From positions 26,856-90,855 of the forward strand of contig JAGAAD010000031.1 in NCBI GenBank assembly GCA_017615445.1: a DNA stretch of 64,000 nucleotides. Reading direction: 5' to 3'. Under the pieces are notes generated by a model. That model ran no database searches. It was not told where the DNA came from and worked only from the letters and a program-made list of their open reading frames with translations. Source of the stretch: Bacteroidales bacterium (GTDB lineage Bacteria; Bacteroidota; Bacteroidia; Bacteroidales; UBA932). The first letter of the stretch is position 1; each line of letters opens with the position of its first letter. Shown in pieces: positions 36,428-43,310 of this stretch. Position numbers and translations under genes: made by a program.

Positions 36428-36643
36428 TTAATAATTAGGTCTGAAAGGTGTTATAGAACCATCCTTAGGAAGAGGTATGGCCGAAGTCAATTTTCCACCG
36501 GCTATTTCATCAAGGAAATCGTCCAATAGGGGCACGGCGCCCGCATCTACCAGTTTATCGTAGATATCCTTGATTTCTTCAGTTTTTTCTTTCAACTGTT
36601 TCTGAAGATTTTCAATTTCCTGAGGTGTCAGAGTTGTCGCCAT
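36428..36643 (-). CDS. GG-leader small peptide A (putative modified-peptide precursor)
   Basis: 71 residues: MATTLTPQEIENLQKQLKEK, IKDIYDKLVDAGAVPLLDDF, LDEIAGG, then the 21-residue tail KLTSAIPLPKDGSITPFRPN ending in Tyr. The leader is predicted to be one long charged helix followed by an acidic turn before GG. It starts 6 nt after the UDP-glucuronate decarboxylase gene and begins the peptide/transferase series. The Ser/Thr/Pro-rich tail would be a plausible O-glycosylation acceptor (inference). Confidence 0.78.
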   Translation of the reverse strand: MATTLTPQEIENLQKQLKEKTEEIKDIYDKLVDAGAVPLLDDFLDEIAGGKLTSAIPLPKDGSITPFRPNY

Positions 36644-36649
36644 AGGCAG

Positions 36650-37600
36650 TTAATTATTTATAGTTCTGAAATAATCGATGGTGCGCTGAAGCCCCTCTTC
36701 CAGAGGAACACATGGGCTCCAGTTCAGTACTTTCCGCGCAAGGGAGATGTCCGGTTGGCGGCGATGAGGGTCATCAGACGGCAGCGGCTGATGCTCGACG
36801 GCAGACCGGCTGCCGCAAAGGCCTATCACGATCGAGGCAAGTTCCGCGATGCTGCGCTCGTCCGGGTTACCCAGATTCACCGGCCCCGTAAAGCCGGCAG
36901 GGGTCCCCATCACCTTCAACACACCCTCCACCAAATCGTCCACGTACATGAACGACCTGGTCTGGGAACCGTCTCCATAGATGGTGATAGGTTTGTTGCC
37001 GAGCGCCTGAACTATGAAGTTCGAAACTACCCTGCCGTCTCCCACAGCCATATTAGGACCATAGGTGTTGAAGATACGAACAATTTTGACGTTCACCCGG
37101 TACTGGCGGTAGAAATCCATGCATAGGATCTCCGCACAGCGCTTGCCCTCGTCGTAGCAGGAACGCAGACCGATGGGGTTCACATTACCGTTGTATGATT
37201 CCGGCTGAGGGCAGACATCCGCATCCCCATAGACTTCGCTGGTGGAGGCCTGGAGGATTGGACATCCGTGCATCTGAGCCAACTCCAGCAGATTCAGCAT
37301 GCCGACCACGCAGGTCTTTGTGGTGTTGATGGGATTACGCTGGTAGTGAGGAGGCGAAGCCGGACAGGCCAAATTGTAGATTTCGTCTATCTTTTGAAGG
37401 CCTGAGTAGGGCTGAAGGATGTCGTGGTTGACGAAGCGGAATTTCGGATATTCAGAAAGCTGCTGGATATTGTCCAGGCTACCGGTCTGCAGGTTGTCCA
37501 GACAAACCACCTCCTGCCCCTCCTCAAGAAGGCGCTTGCACAGGTGGAAGCCGATAAAGCCGGCCCCTCCCGCCACTAACACTGTCTTACAATTCCCCAT
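36650..37600 (-). CDS. uxs: UDP-glucuronate decarboxylase (UDP-xylose synthase)
   Basis: 316 residues, short-chain dehydrogenase fold. The NAD motif is [15 protein letters not shown], and the family-specific blocks [31 protein letters not shown] (catalytic Tyr near 149, Lys near 153) and [10 protein letters not shown] identify the UXS branch. It converts UDP-glucuronate to UDP-xylose. It heads the minus-strand cluster of glycosyltransferases and leader peptides, so UDP-xylose is a likely donor. A -7 element lies 16 nt upstream of the ATG. Confidence 0.93.
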   Translation of the reverse strand: MGNCKTVLVAGGAGFIGFHLCKRLLEEGQEVVCLDNLQTGSLDNIQQLSEYPKFRFVNHDILQPYSGLQKIDEIYNLACPASPPHYQRNPINTTKTCVVGMLNLLELAQMHGCPILQASTSEVYGDADVCPQPESYNGNVNPIGLRSCYDEGKRCAEILCMDFYRQYRVNVKIVRIFNTYGPNMAVGDGRVVSNFIVQALGNKPITIYGDGSQTRSFMYVDDLVEGVLKVMGTPAGFTGPVNLGNPDERSIAELASIVIGLCGSRSAVEHQPLPSDDPHRRQPDISLARKVLNWSPCVPLEEGLQRTIDYFRTINN

Positions 37601-37616
37601 ATTTTCCCAAATCTCT

Positions 37617-37624
37617 CAAATATA
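37617..37624 (-). promoter_or_regulatory. -7 element for the glycosyltransferase/peptide cluster
   Basis: Minus-strand TATATTTG matches TAnnTTTG, 16 nt before the uxs ATG. It is the only good match in the 220 bp between uxs and the tmRNA; no -33 TTG is clear. Confidence 0.5.
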
Positions 37625-37734
37625 CAAATAATTCTCCGAATTATCCGTCAGATATTGCTTTGAGATTAATGCAAAACCAATAATATCAAAACTGATGGTT
37701 AATAGCAGAACTGATAAGAGAACTATTAATTAAG

Positions 37735-37765
37735 GCAGGGGTGTTTGAGGGGGTCCGCCCCCTCA
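37735..37765. repeat. Dispersed 31-bp palindromic repeat, copy 2
   Basis: Contains the palindrome TGAGGGGGTCCGCCCCCTCA and matches the copy at 19732-19762 at 29 of 31 positions. The central loop differs by one base and the flank by one. It lies between uxs and the tmRNA terminator. Confidence 0.7.
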
Positions 37766-37782
37766 ATCAACGTAAGCTTTAG

Positions 37783-37828
37783 CTCCACACAAAAAGAGCA
37801 GGGATTTCCCTGCTCTTTTTGTGTGGAG
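37783..37828 (-). terminator. Long hairpin at the tmRNA 3' end
   Basis: Two perfectly complementary 22-bp arms (37783-37804 and 37807-37828) flank a 2-nt loop. The arms contain AAAAAGAGCAGGGA and its complement, giving a strong stem with A/T tracts usable in either direction. The right arm includes the last five bases of the tmRNA body, so the tmRNA 3' sequence CTCCACAC is mirrored at 37783-37790. Confidence 0.8.
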
Positions 37829-38216
37829 ATGGGCGGACTCGAACCGCCGTCCAAACATAATACCCGGTAGCTTTCTACACGCTTATTCTTCCTTTGGTGT
37901 CGGCGCCGGTATGCCGGAAGACGGGCTATGCCGGAACTTATCCTTTAAGTCTTAGCGGAGTTTAAAGGAGTCCCTCCGCGCATCCGGTCTTGATGATACC
38001 CCGAGTGCCAGAAAGGACCGGCCTGAATCCTGGCGGGATATACGTCAGTGCCGCAGCCTTGGCGGCTCTGATTAATGCGTGTCACTTGGTGACTTAGCAA
38101 GCGTATGAATAGTTGTAGTTGCCTACTATTGGTTGAAGACTGAGATTAACGGGAGGGCCTCCGACTCCCGGCGTGCTTACTGCCGTCTACGATGCTGTCA
38201 AAACCAAAACATCCCC
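37824..38216 (-). ncRNA. ssrA: tmRNA (trans-translation RNA), tag GNYNYSYAC
   Basis: 393 nt. The tRNA-like ends pair as GGGGAUG with CAUCUCC (one G-U), the T arm reads GGCGGTTCGAGTCCGCC, and the 5' side has the conserved GGTTTTGACAGC. The tag frame runs from 38123 to 38094: GGC AAC TAC AAC TAT TCA TAC GCT TGC TAA, encoding GNYNYSYAC, directly after TAGTA. CCA is not encoded (bases after the discriminator are CAC). tmRNA with SmpB rescues stalled ribosomes. No TAnnTTTG is visible upstream; the lipoprotein stop is only 20 nt away. Confidence 0.93.
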
Positions 38217-38236
38217 GGTAGTAAAAGCGCCCAGGG

Positions 38237-39424
38237 CTAAAGGCGGCCGGCAAATTTGCATGCCGCCTTCACACTCTGGCGTTTGTTTCCAGTCCTCTTA
38301 ACCACAACCTTCCTGAAAGCGGGAACCGGCTTTTGAAGCCTGCGTGCGGTAAGAGCACCGTCGTAGTATTCGCTGACATCCACTTCCACCTTGCCGGTGT
38401 AGGTCGATGTGACTTTTGCATTTTCAAAGTCCTCATCCTTGAATGAAAGGGTGAAGGTGTAGTTGCTACCCGACTTGCTGACATTGAGACTGCCCGAACT
38501 TGCCGAGTACCAGATTTCTCCTCCGAAGACATAGAAGGTGCCATAGTAACTGTCGTCGTAGTAGTACAGAGGGCACAGAGTTCCGGCCGCCACCACATAA
38601 TCGTCGTCATAGAAGTCCGCAGGAACGATAAAGTTGCCGGTAGGGATTTCCTCGGGGTTGCTTCCCGATTCGGAAACGAATTCGATCGCTATCCATTCGT
38701 CTTCATCCTTGGCATTCTCGAGATAGACAATCCAGTCGTCCGTGTCGTCACCCCATTCGTGGCCGAGGTTGTAGGCCGCTGCGCAATCCGCCTTGAAGTC
38801 GTAGTCTCCTTCGGGGCCGTCTTCATTGCCGGGATCATCCTCACGTTCATCCTCGATCGCGAGAGCGCCTTTGTAGAGGTAGGAGTACTCTTCTCCGTCC
38901 ACCTCTATCTTCACACGGATGGTGTACTGGGCTCCATCCACCGCCACCTCGAGATGTGCGCTCTCGAGAGGCTCGAGCCAGTAGTTGTCAGCATCCTGCT
39001 GGGTGTAGAGATATGTGTCTCCGTAGGTGGTGTTTCCTTCGTCATCCTTGTTCTCGATGGAAGGGATGATGCCGGCGGAATTATACTTGTCGTCCGTGAT
39101 TTCATATGTTCCGGCGGGGAAAAGGGTGGGGCCGCCGTCCGCGGTCAGCACATCCAGGCTGAGTTCCACTCCGCTCTTCGTGAAATATCCGTCTTCACCG
39201 ATCTCACCAAGCTGGAAAAGGAGGACGTAGTCCTGGAAACCCTTTCCGTAGTAATCTCCATAGTAAGAAGCCTTGACCGAGAGGCCGGTAGTCACCTGCT
39301 CCTCCTGCTCATGTCCGTTGTCCTTGGGATCGCGGGGATTCCTGGGATCTTTCTTACATGCTGCAAGTGCGAAAACTGTAAGTGCAATTGCAGCTGCCGT
39401 CTTTACAAAAAACCTGATATTCAT
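38237..39424 (-). CDS. Acidic lipoprotein with two similar beta-rich domains, unknown function
   Basis: 395 residues. A lipoprotein signal ends FALAAC, followed by a linker KKDPRNPRDPKDNGHEQEEQ. Two domains of about 140 residues (about 45-190 and 208-350) look like diverged repeats: each has a fold segment with PAGTYEI / PTGNFIVPADFY, a Tyr/Asp-rich strand and an alternating YTIRVKIEVDG / YTFTLSFKDED strand. The whole body is very acidic, while the last 35 residues are strongly basic (RKVVVKRTGNKRQSVKAACK). I recognise no family. It is probably anchored at the cell surface. Its stop is 20 nt above the tmRNA 5' end. Confidence 0.75.
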   Translation of the reverse strand: MNIRFFVKTAAAIALTVFALAACKKDPRNPRDPKDNGHEQEEQVTTGLSVKASYYGDYYGKGFQDYVLLFQLGEIGEDGYFTKSGVELSLDVLTADGGPTLFPAGTYEITDDKYNSAGIIPSIENKDDEGNTTYGDTYLYTQQDADNYWLEPLESAHLEVAVDGAQYTIRVKIEVDGEEYSYLYKGALAIEDEREDDPGNEDGPEGDYDFKADCAAAYNLGHEWGDDTDDWIVYLENAKDEDEWIAIEFVSESGSNPEEIPTGNFIVPADFYDDDYVVAAGTLCPLYYYDDSYYGTFYVFGGEIWYSASSGSLNVSKSGSNYTFTLSFKDEDFENAKVTSTYTGKVEVDVSEYYDGALTARRLQKPVPAFRKVVVKRTGNKRQSVKAACKFAGRL

Positions 39425-39526
39425 ATCTATAGTATTATTTTCCCAACATTAATGATTCATTTTTCGTGCCATTCGTTGCACAGGACCGCGAAGATAAGCA
39501 TTTTTCGCAAAAGTTATGCGAAATTC

Positions 39527-39556
39527 TTGTCGTTTAGGAAAATAGAAGTATCTTTG
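39527..39556 (+). promoter_or_regulatory. Promoter of tRNA-Val
   Basis: TTG at 39527-39529, 19-bp spacer, TATCTTTG at 39549-39556, 11 nt before the mature tRNA 5' end: a full match to the Bacteroidota promoter. Confidence 0.75.
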
Positions 39557-39567
39557 CAGTCCTTTCA

Positions 39568-39642
39568 GGGCGGTTAGCTCAGCTGGTTCAGAGCACATGC
39601 CTTACAAGCATGGGGTCACTGGTTCGAATCCAGTACCGCCCA
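39568..39642 (+). tRNA. tRNA-Val (anticodon UAC)
   Basis: 75 nt. Acceptor stem GGGCGGT pairs with ACCGCCC; D arm AGCTCAGCTGGTTCAGAGC; anticodon loop CTTACAA (anticodon at 39603-39605); T arm CTGGTTCGAATCCAG; discriminator A. CCA is not encoded. Confidence 0.96.
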
Positions 39643-39675
39643 CGAAAAAGCCCGGCATCGAGCCGGGCTTTTTCG
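39643..39675. terminator. Bidirectional terminator between tRNA-Val and yitT-like gene
   Basis: Arms CGAAAAAGCCCGGC (39643-39656) and its exact complement (39662-39675) with a 5-nt loop ATCGA. It has T tracts on both strands, directly after the tRNA and directly after the convergent gene's stop. Confidence 0.9.
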
Positions 39676-40608
39676 TTAATTCAGTTTACTTAGATTTCGG
39701 TTCTTGGCGGTATTCCACTTTCCGTAGACTTCGCTGACGTTGCCGGCGGTGATGAAACACTTGAGGTCGTGGACGCGGATGTGGTTCATCAGGGCTGCGA
39801 ATTCGTCGTTGGAGAGAATCGCCTGCAATTCGACCTTGTCCTGCTCGGAATAGCCTCCCTTCATGGGATAAAGGCTGCAGCCGCGGTGCAGGTCGTTCAC
39901 TATGAAGCGGCGCAGTTCTTCATAATCGTCAGATATTATGCACACGCGCTTCTTGCGGTTCAGGCTGGCGGTGAAGAAATCCACCGCGAGACCGTTGATC
40001 CAAGTGCCGATCAGGCCGATGACCACCAGCTGGAACGGGTTGATTGCGAAAGCCGAGCAGCAGATCACGGCACCTGCCACCGTCACGGATGTCCCTATGT
40101 CGAAATGCAGATACTTGTTCAGGATCTTCGCCAGAATGTCCAGTCCGCCGGTGGAAGCGTTTATGTTGAAGAGTATCGCCTGGCAGATGCTGAGCATCAG
40201 CACGAAGCAGAGGAGGTCGAACCAGGGATCCCCCATCACCGAAGTCGCGCCTGCTGGAATAATCTTCTCTGCGGGGAGTATCGCCTCCCATAAATCCATA
40301 AGAGGACCGAGAATCAGGGCGGTGTAGACCGTCTTGGCGCCGAACTCTTTCCCTATCAGGAAATAAGCCATCACGAGAAGGACTGCGTTAATCGCAAGGA
40401 CTACCCAGGACACTTTGATGGCGATGCCCATATTCTCGAAAATACCGGCTATCACAATCGAAAGACCGGAGATGCTTCCGATAACGAGCTTGCTGGGGAC
40501 CAGGAAATAGTATACTGCGGCGGCGCCGACAAGCATGCCGAGCGTCATGATGATGAGTTCCTTCCAGAACTTCCATGTGCCGAGAACGTTCAAAACCTTG
40601 TTTGGCAT
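39676..40608 (-). CDS. YitT-family membrane protein (DUF161 + DUF2179)
   Basis: 310 residues from the ATG at 40608 (MPNKVLNVLGTWKFWKELI); the in-frame start at 40677 would read into the divergent promoter. Five to six membrane segments (about 15-215) carry the YitT repeats (GSISGLSIVIAGIFENMG, FNINASTGGLDILAKILNKY). The soluble C-terminus is a DUF2179 domain (RKKRVCIISDDYEELRRFI, GYSEQDKVELQAI). Function is not established for the family; transport has been suggested. Upstream is a 10-bp inverted repeat that could be an operator. Confidence 0.88.
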   Translation of the reverse strand: MPNKVLNVLGTWKFWKELIIMTLGMLVGAAAVYYFLVPSKLVIGSISGLSIVIAGIFENMGIAIKVSWVVLAINAVLLVMAYFLIGKEFGAKTVYTALILGPLMDLWEAILPAEKIIPAGATSVMGDPWFDLLCFVLMLSICQAILFNINASTGGLDILAKILNKYLHFDIGTSVTVAGAVICCSAFAINPFQLVVIGLIGTWINGLAVDFFTASLNRKKRVCIISDDYEELRRFIVNDLHRGCSLYPMKGGYSEQDKVELQAILSNDEFAALMNHIRVHDLKCFITAGNVSEVYGKWNTAKNRNLSKLN

Positions 40609-40633
40609 AGTCTTAATGAAACAACGTGCAAAT

Positions 40634-40659
40634 ATGATAATTTTTAAGCAAATTATCAT
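40634..40659. promoter_or_regulatory. 10-bp inverted repeat, candidate operator
   Basis: ATGATAATTT (40634-40643) and AAATTATCAT (40650-40659) are perfect complements across 6 nt. It lies between the divergent yitT-like and porin genes, 26 nt from one ATG and 35 nt from the other, just upstream of the porin -7 element. Confidence 0.45.
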
Positions 40660-40677
40660 TCTTTTTATGAAAATCAT

Positions 40678-40685
40678 TACCTTTG
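40678..40685 (+). promoter_or_regulatory. -7 element for the porin gene
   Basis: TACCTTTG matches TAnnTTTG and ends 9 nt before the porin ATG, implying a leader of only a few bases. No -33 TTG is seen. Confidence 0.5.
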
Positions 40686-40694
40686 CCGGCGAAA

Positions 40695-41684
40695 ATGAAG
40701 AAAAGAATAATCATATACGCGCTGCTGCTTTTCGCACTCGCGCCCTCTGCAAAAGCCTTTGTCGGGGTGGACACCCTCTATTTCGACGCCAGGGCCGGCT
40801 TCAATGAAGAAGTGGCCGCCAACAACTATTCCGGAAGGTTTTTCGGAGACCACCTCAACCTCAACATCTACGGCACGATGACCGACCAGATCCGCTTCCG
40901 CATAAGGCACAGGCTCAATGTGGCCCCGACCGCGGTGGATCCCCTTCGCGCCACGGACTGGGCCAGCCTCATCTGGCAGCCGGCGGAAAAGTGGAAGTTT
41001 ACCGTGGGTAAGCAGGCCATCCTTGTGGGCGGCTACGAGTACGACTCGGTGCCAATCGACGTCTACTTCTACAGTAATTTCTGCAACAACCTGCCTCAAG
41101 GCTATGCGGTGGGAGTGATGGCGGACTACACAATAGCCGAAGGCCAGTCAATTACCTTCCAGGCAATCAACTCTCCCCTGGCTTTCGGTTTCAGCGACAC
41201 CTTCGCCTACAATCTGGCCTGGCAGGGACACATCACCCCCTGGTGGCACACCATCTGGACAGTCAACGCAGTGGAAGACAACTACCGCCGCTTCATAGGC
41301 TATGTCGCCCTCGGAAACCATCTTGTGCTGGAAAATGTCGCCATCGACCTTGACCTGATAGACCGCGCCAATCTCCACCAGAGCGACCTGTTCTCAGACT
41401 ACACCTTCATCACCAAGGTAATCTGGAGTGTGGGCAAATGGAACTACTGCGGCAAGATAGGCTTCGAGCAGAACGACGCAGCCAATGTGGATGAAAACGG
41501 GCTGGCCTACGACACCGTGATGGCTCCCGGCTACAACTATCTCTACGGCGGGCTTGGTGTGGAGTACTTCCCCTACGGCGACAACAAACTGCGCCTCCAC
41601 GCCATCTGGTACAGAGACAGCGACCACCACAACAATAACTTCCAGCTCGGAGTGACCTGGAGGTTCGACTTAATCAAACGCTAG
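40695..41684 (+). CDS. Outer-membrane porin, OprP/O-like
   Basis: 329 residues from the ATG at 40695 (MKKRIIIYALLLFALAPSAKA, a cleavable signal). The body is made of alternating amphipathic strands with aromatic girdles (IRFRIRHRLNVAP, KWKFTVGKQAILVGGYEYD, NLAWQGHITPWWHTIW), ending in the canonical outer-membrane C-terminal pattern with aromatic residues (FQLGVTWRFDLIKR). The segment around VGKQAILVGGYEYD is typical of the phosphate-selective porin O/P family. The substrate cannot be told. It is monocistronic; the convergent DUF2490 gene ends 2 nt away. Confidence 0.8.
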   Translation: MKKRIIIYALLLFALAPSAKAFVGVDTLYFDARAGFNEEVAANNYSGRFFGDHLNLNIYGTMTDQIRFRIRHRLNVAPTAVDPLRATDWASLIWQPAEKWKFTVGKQAILVGGYEYDSVPIDVYFYSNFCNNLPQGYAVGVMADYTIAEGQSITFQAINSPLAFGFSDTFAYNLAWQGHITPWWHTIWTVNAVEDNYRRFIGYVALGNHLVLENVAIDLDLIDRANLHQSDLFSDYTFITKVIWSVGKWNYCGKIGFEQNDAANVDENGLAYDTVMAPGYNYLYGGLGVEYFPYGDNKLRLHAIWYRDSDHHNNNFQLGVTWRFDLIKR

Positions 41685-41686
41685 TT

Positions 41687-42451
41687 TCAGAACGAGAATT
41701 CGTAGCCGAATCCAAGTCCCAGATAGGGATACTTGGTAATGGTTATGCTTTTCAGGACGCCGTCCGTGCGGGAATAATCGATGTCTTTGTCCACAAGATA
41801 ATCGTAGTGCAGGAAGAGTTCGATCGCATGTTCCTTTGCAAGATTGAACTTGGTTCCGGCCTGAAGCCTGATCCTGTCCATATACAGGTCGTTGTGACCC
41901 TCGAAGGAGTACACGATACCGTCTGCGCTGGTCCAGTTCGCCCCGTTGAGCAACAGACGCATCTCCGCCTGAGCGTAGGGCGTGAACCTTGAATGTATCG
42001 GCTTATATGTCACCTTTGCGCGAGTCTTGAACACAAGTTTTGTGCGCGGATACTGATAGGTGTCCATATCCTCCTTTACCCTGTAAGTCGCCTGAAGGGT
42101 CTCTTTGAGAGAAAAATGCAGGAAATAGCCTTTGTAAGATTCACTCACGCCAAGAGCGAGTCTGTGACGCCAGTCCAATCCGGACTTTTTATTGACTCCT
42201 ATCGCGCTGTAGTCCAGGCCGACTTTAAGCCAGTCGTCTATCTTGTATGTGGCTCCCACAGATGAGGTCGTCTTATTGAAATCGAACGAACTTCCCAACC
42301 TGAGCTCCTCCGAAGCTGTCAGATGCAGCCCGGGCATAAGCTTATAGTTGACTTTGGCCGAGTATCTGGTCCCGAACTGGTCCGGGTCGTCGGCGTGAGC
42401 CAGGCATAAGGGAAGAGCCGCCAGCGCGACTGTCAGTAAAAGTCTCTTCAT
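41687..42451 (-). CDS. DUF2490 beta-barrel protein
   Basis: 254 residues with a signal peptide (MKRLLLTVALAALPLCLAHA). Alternating strands such as LHLTASEELRLGSSFDFN, LKVGLDYSAIGV, TPYAQAEMRLLL and YPYLGLGFGYEFSF end in Phe, fitting an outer-membrane barrel of the DUF2490 family. No function is known for the family. It is the last gene of a run and lies 1 nt after the DUF4956 gene, with which it probably forms a polyphosphate-linked module. Confidence 0.8.
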   Translation of the reverse strand: MKRLLLTVALAALPLCLAHADDPDQFGTRYSAKVNYKLMPGLHLTASEELRLGSSFDFNKTTSSVGATYKIDDWLKVGLDYSAIGVNKKSGLDWRHRLALGVSESYKGYFLHFSLKETLQATYRVKEDMDTYQYPRTKLVFKTRAKVTYKPIHSRFTPYAQAEMRLLLNGANWTSADGIVYSFEGHNDLYMDRIRLQAGTKFNLAKEHAIELFLHYDYLVDKDIDYSRTDGVLKSITITKYPYLGLGFGYEFSF

Positions 42452-42452
42452 C

Positions 42453-43310
42453 CTATTTCCCTCCCTGGAAGTCCTGCGGTTTGCGGAGCGAATCGATGCT
42501 GTTCCCCTCTCCGGGAGCCAGATAATAAGTAACCTTTATCCAGGCGCTGTCCCTGATGAAGTCTATCTGACCTATCTCAATACTCTTCACCTTGAGTCCG
42601 GCCCTCTTTTCGAGGTCTTCAATCAACTCCGCCCTCTTTTCAGGAACGATAAGGTCTATTCTGTCGTAGATAACAAGCTTGGTGCTCGTGCGGCCCTTGA
42701 TTATTCCGGTGTTTTCCAGGCCGAAGATAAGAATCACTACCAGCAGGTTCGCGGCGATGATCTCCAGGATGGGCATGTCTGCGCCCACTCCGTTGACCAC
42801 CGAAAGGGCGATTATGATGAACAGATATGTCATCTCCCTCACGGGCACGGCCTCAGTGCGGTAGCGTATCATCCCGAAGATGGCGAAAAGACCGAGAGTG
42901 AAGCCGATCTGCAGGCTCAGGTTGTTCATCACGAACAGCAGCAGGAACATGGCCGAAGAGAATACCAGGAAGGTGAAATAGTAGTCGCTGCGGCCGTTCT
43001 TCCTGAAGTAAAGGAAATGCACTATCAGCCAGCTGATAAGGAGGTTGAAAAGGAACCTCTCGAGCAGCTTGAGTATGCTCTCCCACACCGCATCCATAGA
43101 CGAGCGGAGCTTGTACTCGCCAGTCGCCTCGTCCAGGTCCACCTGATAGCCGTTTTCCTGGGCTATGGAAGGATCGAACTCGGGGAACTCGGCAGATTCG
43201 AGCCCCTCTGCGGGAAGCAGCTGGACATTGCCCTGAGGCTGGGCCTGAGCGGCAGCGCATGCAAAAAACAGCACGAAAATTACAACCAGTGTTCTAAGAA
43301 TTGAAGTCAT
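42453..43310 (-). CDS. DUF4956 membrane protein
   Basis: 285 residues from an ATG at 43310 that begins a clean signal-like segment (MTSILRTLVVIFVLFFACAA); an ATG at 43343 is an alternative that would overlap the upstream gene by 50 nt. A periplasmic stretch is followed by about four membrane segments and a cytosolic C-terminal ferredoxin-like region (KRAGLKVKSIEIGQIDFIRDSAW). The block TLGLFAIFGMIRYRTEAVPVREMTY is the DUF4956 core. The family commonly neighbours VTC polyphosphate polymerases, as here, so it may help move or anchor polyphosphate (inference). Confidence 0.85.
   Translation of the reverse strand: MTSILRTLVVIFVLFFACAAAQAQPQGNVQLLPAEGLESAEFPEFDPSIAQENGYQVDLDEATGEYKLRSSMDAVWESILKLLERFLFNLLISWLIVHFLYFRKNGRSDYYFTFLVFSSAMFLLLFVMNNLSLQIGFTLGLFAIFGMIRYRTEAVPVREMTYLFIIIALSVVNGVGADMPILEIIAANLLVVILIFGLENTGIIKGRTSTKLVIYDRIDLIVPEKRAELIEDLEKRAGLKVKSIEIGQIDFIRDSAWIKVTYYLAPGEGNSIDSLRKPQDFQGGK

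Noticed and set aside
30566..36643. Known RiPP classes (Nif11/nitrile-hydratase leader, TIGR04149-type Bacteroidales GG precursors)
   Set aside because: The leaders share the GG ending and acidic pre-GG block with these, but the helix sequence and partner enzymes differ and no matching modification enzyme is present; I did not assign the family.
37735..38216. Integrated mobile element at the tmRNA
   Set aside because: No integrase, no direct repeat of the tmRNA 3' end and no mobility gene were found between 30.5 and 38.2 kb. Adjacency alone is not enough to call an island.
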